DNA of 64,000 bases from Chloroflexi bacterium 44-23 (GCA_001899005.1 MKUW01000013.1:1-64000), one strand, 5' to 3'. Positions 7,116 through 15,676 are shown, numbered from the stretch's first letter. Numbers and translations: made by a program. The notes: generated from the sequence alone by a model not told the origin.

Positions 7116-7320
7116 CACATTTTTCAGGGTAGAAGCTGTAAAACTCAGGGGCTAACGGCAGATCAGCTTTGCAGACCGCCAGGCTATCAGCAAATATTTT
7201 GGTATTAATCCGAGCGCTGTATCAAATCATGATCAGGAGTATCTTTACGCCACCAGGAGTTTAACCTCTGCGCCAGGATGGGAACCTTCTTTGGCAGGTA
7301 CACATTAGGTGTGGGGCACA
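7080..7320 (-). pseudogene. Frameshifted remnant of an unidentified gene
   Basis: Two minus-strand open pieces in different frames read like coding sequence: first LPKKVPILAQRLNSWWRKD, then FADSLAVCKADLPLAPEFY followed by SFYPEKCVADF. They abut each other and the beta-clamp scrap, and each ends in a stop. The order and composition suggest one gene broken by at least one frameshift. I do not recognise the family. Confidence 0.35.
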
Positions 7321-7582
7321 AAAAAACGAAATTAGACCAAACAAATTAGCTTTATTAAGACCGCTTCAACTCGCGCAAACTAGCTAACAAGATCTGCCAG
7401 TAGAAGGTTTACGATAGAATTCGTCATTTAAGAATTGTATAATAAAGCTATCAATGGATGATTTTTTACGATTATTCGGATTGATGAAAGGAGCGGGGAT
7501 AGAATAAGTTTTAAAAATTTATAAAAACTCTTGATAACAGTTTCTAATGCTTCAGTTAATATTTAAGTAAAGGAGAAAATCA
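7321..7582. other. Intergenic region upstream of the sugar-binding protein
   Basis: Nothing coding is seen. TATAAT at 7438-7443 is the best -10 candidate for the transporter operon, but I see no good -35 at 16-18 bp from it. AAAGGAG lies just before the ATG at 7583. Confidence 0.4.
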
Positions 7583-8749
7583 ATGTTTAAGAAGCGCTCG
7601 AATTATACGTTGTTCGCCATTTTGGCGGTCATGGCTATGCTGTTTGCTGCTTGCAGCCCAAAAGCTACGGCAACACCTACGACTGCCCCGGTTGCTACCA
7701 GTGAAGGCACTACTGCTACTGAGATGACTACAGGTTTTTCTGTCGGTGTGGTACTTCCCACCAAGGATGAACCGCGCTGGATCCAGGATGAGACCCGCTT
7801 CAAAGATGCTTTCAAAGCTGCCGGATTCGATGTCCAGATTCTCTTCAGTCAGGGCAATTCCGCAGTTGAAAAAGCAAACGTTGAATCCCTCATCTCTCAG
7901 GGTGTCAAAGTAATCGTCATTTGTCCGCAGGATGCTACTGCCGCAGCCGCCGCTGCCCAGGAAGCCCGGGATGCAGGAGTCAAGGTAATTTCTTATGATC
8001 GTCTGATCCGGGAAACTCCTGCAGTTGATTACTACGTGACCTTTGATAGTGTCTCGGTTGGTGAAGCTCAGGGTAATTACCTGATTGAAAAAGCCACCGG
8101 TACCGGCAATCCGCTTTATCTGTATGCTGGAGCTGCCTCAGACAACAATGCCTTCCTCTTCTTCCAGGGTGCCTGGAATGTGCTGCAGCCCAAGATTGCT
8201 GATGGCACCTTTGTCATCAAGAACTCAAGCGAAGCTGTTGCATTACAGGCCAAGCCGACATTGACACGTGACGAGATGGGTAAAATTATCGGACAGGTAA
8301 CCACTGACTGGAAGTTTGATGTGGCCAAGAACCTGGCCGAGGCCAACCTGACGGCGGCTTCTGCTGCCGACAAAGGCAACGTCTTTATTCTTGCTCCGAA
8401 TGATGGCACAGCCCGCTCCATTGCCGATACATTTGCTGCCGACAAAGCTGTCACCAGCTATGTAATTACTGGCCAGGATGCGGAAGAAGCTTCCATCCAA
8501 TACATCATCGATGGCAAGCAGTCCATGACCGTGCTTAAGGATGTGCGCACACTCGTTGCGGATGCGATCACTGCCGCGGTTGCCTATCTGAATGGTAAAA
8601 CGCCTGATGCGACCACAACCTACAACAACGGTGTCATTGATGTGCCTGCGAAACCATCCGCAGTCGTCACCGTCGATAAAAGTAACGTCAAGGCTGCCGT
8701 GATTGACTCTGGCTATTGGCCGGCTGCTGACTTTACCGGATTACAATAA
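7583..8749 (+). CDS. Sugar ABC transporter substrate-binding lipoprotein (ChvE/XylF type)
   Basis: The 388-residue protein has a lipoprotein signal peptide (hydrophobic core ~8-22, then FAACS with the lipidated cysteine at ~24) and a Thr/Ala/Pro-rich tether. A periplasmic-binding-protein fold of the type-1 sugar group begins at GVVLPTKDEPRW. Segments such as LISQGVKVIVICPQD, VKVISYDRLI and VITGQDAE are typical of ChvE/XylF-like xylose, glucose or multiple-sugar binders. It captures sugar outside the membrane for the ATPase and permease encoded next. The gene is followed by a hairpin, which would let this component be made in excess. The exact sugar cannot be read from sequence. Confidence 0.88.
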   Translation: MFKKRSNYTLFAILAVMAMLFAACSPKATATPTTAPVATSEGTTATEMTTGFSVGVVLPTKDEPRWIQDETRFKDAFKAAGFDVQILFSQGNSAVEKANVESLISQGVKVIVICPQDATAAAAAAQEARDAGVKVISYDRLIRETPAVDYYVTFDSVSVGEAQGNYLIEKATGTGNPLYLYAGAASDNNAFLFFQGAWNVLQPKIADGTFVIKNSSEAVALQAKPTLTRDEMGKIIGQVTTDWKFDVAKNLAEANLTAASAADKGNVFILAPNDGTARSIADTFAADKAVTSYVITGQDAEEASIQYIIDGKQSMTVLKDVRTLVADAITAAVAYLNGKTPDATTTYNNGVIDVPAKPSAVVTVDKSNVKAAVIDSGYWPAADFTGLQ

Positions 8750-8768
8750 TACTTCTCAGTTAGTCGAA

Positions 8769-8804
8769 ACAGGAATAGTGGTGAAAAACCATCACTATTC
8801 CTGT
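8769..8804 (+). terminator. Hairpin between binding-protein and ATPase genes
   Basis: Twelve-bp arms ACAGGAATAGTG (8769-8780) and CACTATTCCTGT (8793-8804) enclose a 12-base loop, followed by AATTTATTT. It is a weak terminator or mRNA-stabilising stem, well placed to give more binding protein than membrane components. Confidence 0.65.
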
Positions 8805-8943
8805 AATTTATTTGCTATCTTTCATGTGATTTACTATAATCAACAATAACTACTATTAAGAATCTGAGTTATTAAATAAATAGATGGCAGAAGATCGCTA
8901 TCATGGCATGTTCCTAACCTGTTAATAAAATATAGAGGGAATC

Positions 8944-9738
8944 ATGGACACTGTGACAGACACCAAACCGGTTGCGGAAATGGTGAACATCAGAAAAAGC
9001 TTTGCTGCTGTCCAGGCGTTAAAAGGCGTGGACCTGGTATTGCACCATGGCGAAGTGTTAGGGTTGGTGGGTGACAATGCCGCTGGGAAATCCTCCTTGA
9101 TGAAGGTTCTCAGTGGGGCATATATTCCTGATGATGGGGAAATCCGTATTGAGGGAAATAAAGTGCACATGTCGGATCCTTTGGACGCCCGCCATTTGGG
9201 CATAGAGATGGTCTATCAGGATCTGGCGCTTGCAGATAACCTTGATATTACATCCAATGTCTTCCTGGGGCGTGAATTGGTGAAAACACATCTCGGTCCG
9301 ATCAGTGCCTTGGATAGCCGGCATATGGAAAGAGAAGCCAAGCGTCTGCTCGATCGTCTTAAGATTGATATTCCCTCCGTGCGTTTACTTGTCGAAAGAC
9401 TTTCCGGTGGTCAGCGCCAGGCTGTTGCCATTGCGCGTGCCACAGCTTTTAACTCAAAAGTGATCATTATGGATGAGCCAACAGCTGCGCTGAGTGTGGC
9501 TTCCATCAAATTGGTACTTGATGTGATCCGTGAACTGAAGGTGCAAGGGGCTTCGATCATTCTTATCAGTCATCGCATAGAAGATATTTACAGCGTCAGT
9601 GACCGGCTGATCGTCATGCGGCAGGGTCGCAAGGTTCATGATGTCCCTGTCACAGGAACACTTGATGAATTCCGTGAAGAAGTTGTGGCTTACATGATTG
9701 GCGCTCGTGATGACTTTTCCAATTTAGAAAAAAATTAA
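8944..9738 (+). CDS. Sugar ABC transporter ATP-binding protein (single domain)
   Basis: The 264-residue cytoplasmic ATPase energises the ChvE-type importer. The Walker A motif reads GDNAAGKSS, unusual in having Ala for the common Gly. The LSGGQRQ signature and the Walker B motif VIIMDEP follow, then the switch histidine in ILISHR. XylG, RbsA and GguA homologues are normally ~500-residue tandem ATPases. This one has a single domain, like FrcA of the fructose system, so it should act as a homodimer. It starts at ATG 8944 behind GAGGG. The permease follows after 20 bp. Confidence 0.9.
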   Translation: MDTVTDTKPVAEMVNIRKSFAAVQALKGVDLVLHHGEVLGLVGDNAAGKSSLMKVLSGAYIPDDGEIRIEGNKVHMSDPLDARHLGIEMVYQDLALADNLDITSNVFLGRELVKTHLGPISALDSRHMEREAKRLLDRLKIDIPSVRLLVERLSGGQRQAVAIARATAFNSKVIIMDEPTAALSVASIKLVLDVIRELKVQGASIILISHRIEDIYSVSDRLIVMRQGRKVHDVPVTGTLDEFREEVVAYMIGARDDFSNLEKN

Positions 9739-9758
9739 TCTTTTACAGGAGACTCGCC

Positions 9759-10940
9759 ATGTCTTTAAAAGATGAGATGAAACCTCAACGTAACATTCTC
9801 CATGACTACGGCATGTATATCGCATTCGTAGTGATTGTTGTATTCTTTTCTATCGCCACGAAAGGTCTCTTTATCTCATCCAGAAACATCGGCAATTTGG
9901 TGAATGCCATGAGTTATATCGCGGTAATGGCGGTAGGCATGACTCTGGTCATTGTGATTCGCCACATTGATCTTTCAGTCGGTTTTTTGGCTGGTACGCT
10001 CGGTGCAGTTGCGGCAATCTCCCTCAAATATTGGCAACTTCCTGTCGGTTTGACCATCCCTATTGTTCTTGCGTTAGGAATTATCGCCGGGTTGGTTACT
10101 GCTTTTCTGGTAGCGCGAATGAATATACCAGCCTTCGTCGCAACGCTGGCAGGGTGGCTATTTTATCACGGCCTCCTGCAGCTGGTAACCAGAAAGACGG
10201 GCACCATCATAATCAATGATCCCATCTTTAATGCTTTTGGGAACGGATTCATTCCCGACATAAAAGGGATTATGTTCCTTCCTGATGTACATAAGGTTAC
10301 GCTCTTACTGGGGTTATTGGGCATTTTATTATTCATTCGCAGCGAAATAATCAACCGTAGAGATACCAAAGCCTACAACTTTGGCGTGATCCCGATGAAC
10401 ATGTTCATTGCTAAACTGGTATTTTTTTCAATTATTATTGCCGGCATAACCTGGGTACTGGCAGGGTACAAGGGTCTTTCCTGGTCTGCAGTCGTAGTAT
10501 TGCTGGTAGTCTTCCTTTATTACTATATTACGACCAAGACGGTAATCGGAAGACACATCTTCGCTGTTGGTGGAAATCCGGAGGCAGCCCAACTCAACGG
10601 TATTAGTGTAAAAAAAATCACCTATCTGGTTTTTGGTTCGATGGGTTTTCTGACTGCAATATCCGGGATTTTATATGCCTCCTGGTTGCGGTCCGCTACC
10701 ACAATCGCGGGTACAGGGATGGAGTTGGATGCCATCGCAGCCGCCTTTGTTGGTGGCGTAGCTGTTTCGGGTGGCGTTGGTAAGGTGACGGGTTCCATCC
10801 TGGGTGCTTTGGTGATGGCTTCATTAACCAATGGTATGAACCTTTTGGGATGGGATATTTCCATCCAGTATATCGTGCGGGCATTGGTGTTGGCAGGTGC
10901 TGTCATATTTGATGTTGCCACCCGTAAGAGAAGAACATAA
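9759..10940 (+). CDS. Sugar ABC transporter permease (XylH/GguB type)
   Basis: The 393-residue membrane protein has about ten hydrophobic segments and the GMTLVIVIRHIDLSVG stretch characteristic of the ribose/xylose permease family, plus GGNPEAAQLNGI near the conserved cytoplasmic EAA-like loop. The size (~390) fits XylH/GguB rather than the shorter RbsC (~320). It is the last gene of a three-gene operon (binding protein, ATPase, permease). The start ATG 9759 has AGGAG upstream. Confidence 0.9.
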   Translation: MSLKDEMKPQRNILHDYGMYIAFVVIVVFFSIATKGLFISSRNIGNLVNAMSYIAVMAVGMTLVIVIRHIDLSVGFLAGTLGAVAAISLKYWQLPVGLTIPIVLALGIIAGLVTAFLVARMNIPAFVATLAGWLFYHGLLQLVTRKTGTIIINDPIFNAFGNGFIPDIKGIMFLPDVHKVTLLLGLLGILLFIRSEIINRRDTKAYNFGVIPMNMFIAKLVFFSIIIAGITWVLAGYKGLSWSAVVVLLVVFLYYYITTKTVIGRHIFAVGGNPEAAQLNGISVKKITYLVFGSMGFLTAISGILYASWLRSATTIAGTGMELDAIAAAFVGGVAVSGGVGKVTGSILGALVMASLTNGMNLLGWDISIQYIVRALVLAGAVIFDVATRKRRT

Positions 10941-11334
10941 CACGATCATTAATTTTTCAACAATTTTTCGACTGCTATTAAAGGTGCTGTGCTGAAATAC
11001 TTTTAAATTCAACGAGTCGAAACATGTTAATAACCTGTAAGTGGAGATACTCCATCCAGTAGAAACTTGGATGGAATCATCAATAATTATTATCACTCAA
11101 CCCCGTTTTGTTGGAAAGCAACCATTATATTTTTGGATTTTGCCTATCACCATCCATGAATTGCTTTCAGAAGATGACTGCTGCTAAAGTGTACCTATCT
11201 TATGAATAATTCCAATTTGTAGAGCATTTTCACCAGTGCTTATTCGAAGAGTTATTTGCTGTATTATAATCACGTACTTGCACTTCATATTTTGGGTTCT
11301 CCAATGTTTTTACTCATTATGGATTGTGCCACAT
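10941..11334. other. Intergenic region with hairpin and dispersed repeat copy A
   Basis: Arms TCCATCCA (11051-11058) and TGGATGGA (11068-11075) form a short hairpin after the permease gene, without a T-run. The repeat described separately lies at 11116-11212. I see no gene here. Confidence 0.5.
11116..11212. repeat. Intergenic repeat, copy A
   Basis: This ~97-bp block is about 90% identical over its last 80 bp to copy B at 13217-13311, in the same orientation. The most conserved core reads TATCACCATCCATGAAT and is followed by GCTTTCAGAAGATGA. The two copies bracket the ECF sigma operon and each lies upstream of a plus-strand gene. Neither is coding in any frame I can defend. Confidence 0.8.
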
Positions 11335-11454
11335 TGGTAAACAACAGGCGACTATGGGTGGTAAACATCGCGTGTGCATGCCTTGTAAGTATAAGATAAT
11401 TGTATATGGTAAACATCGGGCGAGTATGATTGATAAATATCTAGCCTGTTAATT
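11335..11454. repeat. Five 24-bp tandem repeats upstream of the ECF sigma gene
   Basis: Units begin at 11335, 11359, 11383, 11407 and 11431. Units 1, 2 and 4 share TGGTAAACA followed by a CGGCGA-like part. Units 3 and 5 are degenerate (TTGTAAGTA, TGATAAATA). The period of 24 bp is just over two helical turns. The array ends where TTGACA (11453-11458) begins, 75 bp before the sigma-factor start, so it could be an iterated activator or repressor site. Confidence 0.65.
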
Positions 11455-11532
11455 GACACTTCCCCCCAACATTATTCGTTTTCAAGGATATTAATAGTGA
11501 GAGCGCTCGAATTCAGAATTCAAGGAGCATTT

Positions 11533-12090
11533 ATGGATGAAGCACAAGCTGTCGCCCAACTCAAAGCGGGAGATATCGCTGGATTGCAAATGTTGGTGGA
11601 AACACACCAAGTCGAAGCCCTTCAAGCGGCATGTCTCATTACTGGGGACCGGGCTGCGGCAGAGGACGTTGTACAAGCTGCTTTTCTTCGAGCCTTTGAG
11701 AAGATTCGGGGTTTTGACGAGACGCGCCCATTCCGTCCCTGGTTCATTCGTATGGTGGTCAACGATTCAATAAAAGCTGCGATTCGGCAAAGCCGACAAA
11801 TATCAATGAAAGACGATGGAGACGCGGATTACGAGGCGGTGCTGCAAAAATTGACTAACTATATTAGAGAACCTGAGGATGCTGTCGAGCAGAAGGAACT
11901 GGTAACAGAAATGCGACAGGCCATAGCCCGACTTTCACCATCCCAGAGGGCAGCAATAGTTTTACACTATTTTTTAAATATGAGCACAGCAGAATCAGCA
12001 GACCAGCTGAACTGTGCACCAGGAACACTCCGGTGGCATTTGAGCGTAGCTCGTGCAAGGCTGCGATCTCTGCTTACCTCATTTAAATGA
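11533..12090 (+). CDS. ECF-type RNA polymerase sigma factor
   Basis: The 185-residue protein has sigma region 2 at ~20-90 (DVVQAAFLRAFEKIRGFDETRPFRPW, the -10-binding part) and region 4 at ~125-180 (LSPSQRAAIVLHYFLNMS, then a DNA-reading HTH ending RARLRSLL). Regions 1 and 3 are absent, as usual in ECF sigmas. I chose ATG 11533 because AAGGAG precedes it; a GTG at 11497 lacks a good site. The next gene begins 20 bp later and encodes a membrane-anchored partner, so this is likely an envelope-signal sigma/anti-sigma pair. The 24-bp tandem repeats upstream may be part of its control. Confidence 0.88.
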   Translation: MDEAQAVAQLKAGDIAGLQMLVETHQVEALQAACLITGDRAAAEDVVQAAFLRAFEKIRGFDETRPFRPWFIRMVVNDSIKAAIRQSRQISMKDDGDADYEAVLQKLTNYIREPEDAVEQKELVTEMRQAIARLSPSQRAAIVLHYFLNMSTAESADQLNCAPGTLRWHLSVARARLRSLLTSFK

Positions 12091-12109
12091 AATTGAAGGA
12101 GAAAATCAG

Positions 12110-12919
12110 ATGAAAAAAGAAAACCAAACTCATTGGATTCTACAAGTGATCGCTGAAGAACGATCTCCAGGAAATACCATTAACCTGTGGCCTCAGATCA
12201 AGTCAGGCCTAGGTAAAGGTTCGAAAGAACGCCACACAGGAGTTCTAAATGGCAACTTGAAAGGAGGTTATTCCATAAAGAAATTCATACTTTACGCGGC
12301 AATAATGCTGATGCTAATAGCCATCACAGTGACAGCGTTTATACCTACGGTTCGGGCTCAGGTGGCCGATTGGATTAGTGGACAGACCACTGTGTTCTCA
12401 TTTCTGACTCCTCACAGTAAAGTGACCGTTGGATTATTCAGTGACGGTTCCTGGGGATTTGTCCCTCTTAGCCCGACCTATCTACCGATTGGGTATTGGG
12501 TAATGGTCCCCGATTCTTATAAAGATGAGGTTACGGGTCTTGATACCTTAAAGCTCATCATCAACAAAGACAACCAATTTGTAATTCTGACCGAGCGTAA
12601 AGTGCTATCACACGAGATTTTACCGGTGGGTGACGCAGTTAAAGTAAATGATCAACCCGCCGTTTTGATTTCTGGGTTGTCAGGAGAGATAGATGCAAGT
12701 ATTCCTTTGGCCAAGGATGGCGGAGTACAGCCTGAGCCGAGTGGGCAAGTTGACCTCAATCCGGTCCAGTATACCGACGGTGTTCGGTTGACTTGGCAGG
12801 TGGGAGAGATCAGGCTAGAAGTCCTCTCCAATCTCCCTTTGAGACAAGTGATGAAAATCGCTGCCTCTCTTCAACTAGTCGAGAATGAACCGGCACAAAT
12901 GACAACTACCGAACCGTGA
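12110..12919 (+). CDS. Membrane-anchored DUF4367-like protein, probable anti-sigma partner
   Basis: The 269-residue protein has a short cytoplasmic N-terminus (~1-55), one transmembrane helix (~57-77, IKKFILYAAIMLMLIAITVTAF) and a ~190-residue outside domain. That domain resembles DUF4367 modules (segment LKLIINKDNQFVILTERK, ending ...VMKIAASLQLVE). The ATG at 12110 has GAAGGAG upstream; a longer in-frame start would overlap the sigma gene and is less likely. Position behind the ECF sigma gene and topology suggest it holds the sigma factor at the membrane until a surface signal arrives. No classical zinc-binding anti-sigma motif (H-x3-C-x2-C) is visible, so this role is inferred from context. 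Confidence 0.65.
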   Translation: MKKENQTHWILQVIAEERSPGNTINLWPQIKSGLGKGSKERHTGVLNGNLKGGYSIKKFILYAAIMLMLIAITVTAFIPTVRAQVADWISGQTTVFSFLTPHSKVTVGLFSDGSWGFVPLSPTYLPIGYWVMVPDSYKDEVTGLDTLKLIINKDNQFVILTERKVLSHEILPVGDAVKVNDQPAVLISGLSGEIDASIPLAKDGGVQPEPSGQVDLNPVQYTDGVRLTWQVGEIRLEVLSNLPLRQVMKIAASLQLVENEPAQMTTTEP

Positions 12920-13465
12920 CACATGCACATTCAAACAACCTGCAGTAGCACATATATCGGTAATCTCGTATGGTGCACATACAGTTGGGTGTTGTTAGTG
13001 GATATTTGCGAGACTAATAGCAGAGGATCAAAATGGAATCTAAATCAGCATGGTCACACGAATGGTCTGGCGGTTTCCCACAAAAAGCTTTGTCAACTCG
13101 GATTTGGAGGTTTTTTAAATTCATAAACTTAACCAGCATATCTTCAATTCGCCCAGGTTGAGTGTTGTTAAGTGTGCCCTCGCCCGCCTAACAATACTCT
13201 GGCCTTAATTTTTAAAAAGCGACCACTTTTTCTGGATTTGTCTTATCACCATCCATGAATCGCTTTCAGAAGATGATTGCTGCTACAGTGTCCCTATCCT
13301 ATGAATAATTCAAGGATTCCCGCGCAAATTTTGCTGATAGAGTTACCATATTGAAGTTTCTTGATTCTTTTGCTGGAATGATGGGTGGCATTCTTTGGAA
13401 TCGCTTCTTGACAGGGATAACCAAAAAAGATACCCTTATGATTATTGGGTCTATCAGGAGGAAAT
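12920..13465. other. Intergenic region with dispersed repeat copy B
   Basis: The 545 bp hold repeat copy B (13217-13311) and no convincing gene. A 67-codon frame at 12923 has no ribosome-binding site and looks random. AGGAGG at 13456-13461 serves the next gene. Confidence 0.55.
13217..13311. repeat. Intergenic repeat, copy B
   Basis: This is the second copy of the ~95-bp element at 11116-11212, differing at about 8 of the last 80 positions, with a 2-bp length difference near its left end. It lies ~155 bp upstream of the dienelactone hydrolase start. Confidence 0.8.
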
Positions 13466-14134
13466 ATGGGTACTTCCATCGAACTTGGCACAATTCCTGG
13501 TTATCTGGCAAAACCTGTTGATAGCGGCCCCTGGCCGGGACTGATTGTCATTCAGGAATGGTGGGGTCTTGACGCTCAGACCAAATCCATCGCTGACCGT
13601 TTTGCCAGCATTGGTTATCTGGCTTTTGCTCCCGATCTGTACCATGGTGAACTGGCTCAACATGGCGATGGGCAAACTGCATCAGCGCTTGTTCAGAAAT
13701 ATGCCCCCGCTGCGCCAGCCGATTTACAAAAAGTGTTCGACGCGCTAAAAAGTGATGTACTCTGCACAGGCAAGGTTGGCAGTGTGGGCTTTTGTTTCGG
13801 CGGTCGCATGTCGCTTGTCCTCGGCATTCACCGCCCGCTGGACGCCGTCTGCACCTTTTATGGCGGCGGAATGCAGTTAATTTTCGATCAACTTGGCAGT
13901 CTGAAATCTCCGGTCTTGGGCTTGTTTGGTGATGAAGATCAATCCATTCCGGCCGGCACGATTCAGGAATTCGAAAAAATACTCGACAAAATTGGCGTGG
14001 AACACGAAGTCATTGTTTACCCCAACGCAGGACACGCCTTCTTCCGTGACAGTGACCCCAAAGTTTACCGGCCTGAGGCAGCCAAAGATGCCTGGGATCG
14101 GGTGGTCAAATTTTTTGGGGAAAAATTACATTGA
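13466..14134 (+). CDS. Dienelactone hydrolase family protein
   Basis: The 222-residue alpha/beta hydrolase has a cysteine nucleophile at C110 in GFCFGG, the acidic member in GDEDQSIP (D157/D159), H190 in NAGHAF, and E31 in the QEWWG segment that positions the cysteine. This is the Cys-Asp-His triad of carboxymethylenebutenolidase. The length matches the family (~230). The start is ATG 13466 with AGGAGG upstream. No other aromatic-degradation genes are nearby, so the substrate may be another lactone or ester. It is cytoplasmic, with no signal peptide. It is monocistronic and converges on the copper cluster. Confidence 0.88.
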   Translation: MGTSIELGTIPGYLAKPVDSGPWPGLIVIQEWWGLDAQTKSIADRFASIGYLAFAPDLYHGELAQHGDGQTASALVQKYAPAAPADLQKVFDALKSDVLCTGKVGSVGFCFGGRMSLVLGIHRPLDAVCTFYGGGMQLIFDQLGSLKSPVLGLFGDEDQSIPAGTIQEFEKILDKIGVEHEVIVYPNAGHAFFRDSDPKVYRPEAAKDAWDRVVKFFGEKLH

Positions 14135-14193
14135 CAGCGCGCTGACATGCAAGCGTAGTAGAACGTGCCTAAACCTTGAAGCAACGCCATGAA

Positions 14194-14267
14194 ATTTCAC
14201 CAGGGAGATCACTGAGCCATTTATTTTACAGTTTTCTCTATTGAATTTGTGGTCTCCGTGGTGAAAC
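14194..14267. repeat. Imperfect inverted repeat between convergent genes
   Basis: Arms at 14194-14212 and 14249-14267 (core TTTCACCAGGGAGA against TCTCCGTGGTGAAA) pair over 19 bases with three mismatches around a 36-base loop. The wording CTCCGTGGTGAAA resembles dispersed intergenic repeats seen in many bacterial genomes. The remainder of 14135-14538 holds no gene that I can see. It lies between the hydrolase (plus) and cueP (minus). Confidence 0.5.
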
Positions 14268-14538
14268 TCATTCCAAAACTGGAAAGTTCACTATCCGGCA
14301 TGCTAGTAGCGCTGGTGCCAAGGCGGACAAGCCGGCACTATTTATTTTCGGTAAAGTTGAACTAAAGCTGTTTGATGCCATCTGGCTATCGGAAGAGATG
14401 GTAGCGAGCCTGTTTTTGCCTGGAATATCCGCGATTGAAGAGATGAACGAAAAATTAACTCCGAATCACGACCAATTATCACAAGGCTTTCTTGGACAGT
14501 ATACATGTGTCCTTTTTGCTGAAGGTAGTAATCAAGTC

Positions 14539-15108
14539 TCAATTGAGTTGCAGCGGGCTTGTCAGGCAGGTGTTGCTTCCCGCAAAGGTTGTGATGGGTG
14601 CCTGTGCGACCAGGTTATTGTAGCTGACAGTCACGGTGCCATTGATATTTCGCGGCAGCCACACACCCACAAAACCGTTATCCATGGTGGTCAAATCAGA
14701 ATTGACCAACTCTTTTCCTGCATTATCGCTAATAATCGCATGAATTCCCTGATTAACCAGCTCACCCTGACATCCTGACAGACTGTGTGTCCCGCAGGGG
14801 TGAGTTTGGGTGATATAAGGTGCGAAGGAGAGATAAAACTTATCTTTGGGCAGCGTTAATCTGACCTCATTTGAATCATCCATAAGGACCAGAAAATCGC
14901 TGGTGATACTCGCGCTCAGCCCCGTGGGATCAGATGTGGTGCTATCGAGCTTATAAACGATTTCCTCCACGGAAAGTCCGCTCAATCCGTATTTCTCCAG
15001 GAAAGCGGTTTCCGATTGCTTGACAGGTTTCTTTATCAGCAAGACACCGGCTGCAATCACTACAAACGCAACAATGGCAACGATCATCAATGTTTGAGAT
15101 TTTCTCAT
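14539..15108 (-). CDS. cueP: CueP-family periplasmic copper-binding protein
   Basis: The 189-residue protein has a single N-terminal signal/anchor helix (~7-25) and an extracytoplasmic domain with the family's hallmark segments: YLSFAPYITQTHPCGTHSLS then GCQGE, FVGVWLPRNINGTVTVSY, and FAGSNTCLTSPL. The three cysteines (HPC, GC, NTC) match the copper-binding cysteines of Salmonella CueP, which supplies copper to periplasmic enzymes and buffers excess Cu(I). It is the last gene after two SHOCT proteins on the minus strand, 99 bp downstream of the nearer one, next to a two-component system. Copper control is inferred from this context. Confidence 0.85.
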   Translation of the reverse strand: MRKSQTLMIVAIVAFVVIAAGVLLIKKPVKQSETAFLEKYGLSGLSVEEIVYKLDSTTSDPTGLSASITSDFLVLMDDSNEVRLTLPKDKFYLSFAPYITQTHPCGTHSLSGCQGELVNQGIHAIISDNAGKELVNSDLTTMDNGFVGVWLPRNINGTVTVSYNNLVAQAPITTFAGSNTCLTSPLQLN

Positions 15109-15207
15109 TTTGTAAGTTTCCTTTGTGTCAGAGTTTTTTCTGAAATTTCAATGGGAAGAAGAGATCGAATCCTGTCTGACCTCCTTGATCTCCCATTATT
15201 GAATCAA

Positions 15208-15417
15208 TTAATGAATGTCTTTCAGCATCATCTGGTATTGTTCCTGGGTTATTTCACCGCGGGCATACCTTTCGTTCAGGATCTGTTTTGCTGTACTGGC
15301 ATTGTCTCTCGGGCGAATACTATTTGAATTAAACAACTCTTTCACCAGCAATACAGCCAAAACGATGATAATGACCCAGAAAACCAGCATACCACCCATC
15401 ATTCCAAAACCCATCAT
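15208..15417 (-). CDS. Small membrane protein with SHOCT domain (copy 2)
   Basis: The 69-residue protein has one transmembrane helix (~10-27, MLVFWVIIIVLAVLLVKELF) and a C-terminal SHOCT motif (AKQILNERYARGEITQEQY). SHOCT segments are short helical oligomerisation modules. It lies 8 bp downstream of a second SHOCT protein gene and upstream of cueP. Proteins like this are common beside copper-resistance genes, but their role is not established. Confidence 0.8.
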   Translation of the reverse strand: MMGFGMMGGMLVFWVIIIVLAVLLVKELFNSNSIRPRDNASTAKQILNERYARGEITQEQYQMMLKDIH

Positions 15418-15424
15418 CTTTCAC

Positions 15425-15676
15425 CTACCTTGTTTCCAGATCAGCAATAAGCTTTTGATACTCTTCGCGCGTGATTTCACCTTTGGCATAGCGCACTTTG
15501 GCAATTTCAATCGCAGACGACGCAGCATTGCTCGACGTTTGTCCCAGGTTGCTGTTACTCAGTTGCTTCACGATCCAGATGACCAGGAACACCAACCCGA
15601 TAATTATTCCAATCGTAAGAACCAGATTGATGATCATACCGATCCATCCTAGCGGTCCGTTCCAATAACCCATCAT
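15425..15676 (-). CDS. Small membrane protein with SHOCT domain (copy 1)
   Basis: The 83-residue protein has one transmembrane helix (~12-38, INLVLTIGIIIGLVFLVIWI) and a C-terminal SHOCT motif (EIAKVRYAKGEITREEY). It is the first gene of the SHOCT-SHOCT-cueP unit. Its start is ~80 bp from the direct-repeat box at 15754-15780, which matches a box in front of the PepSY-like gene at 18492. It is a tandem paralogue of its downstream neighbour. Confidence 0.8.
   Translation of the reverse strand: MMGYWNGPLGWIGMIINLVLTIGIIIGLVFLVIWIVKQLSNSNLGQTSSNAASSAIEIAKVRYAKGEITREEYQKLIADLETR

Noticed and set aside
11335..11454. Plasmid or chromosomal replication origin (iterons)
   Set aside because: The 24-bp repeats look iteron-like, but there is no rep or dnaA gene, no DnaA-box cluster and no AT-rich unwinding element tied to them. 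Promoter regulation is simpler.
12923..13126. 67-codon frame after the anti-sigma-like gene
   Set aside because: It starts 4 bp after the previous stop but lacks a ribosome-binding site and protein-like composition.
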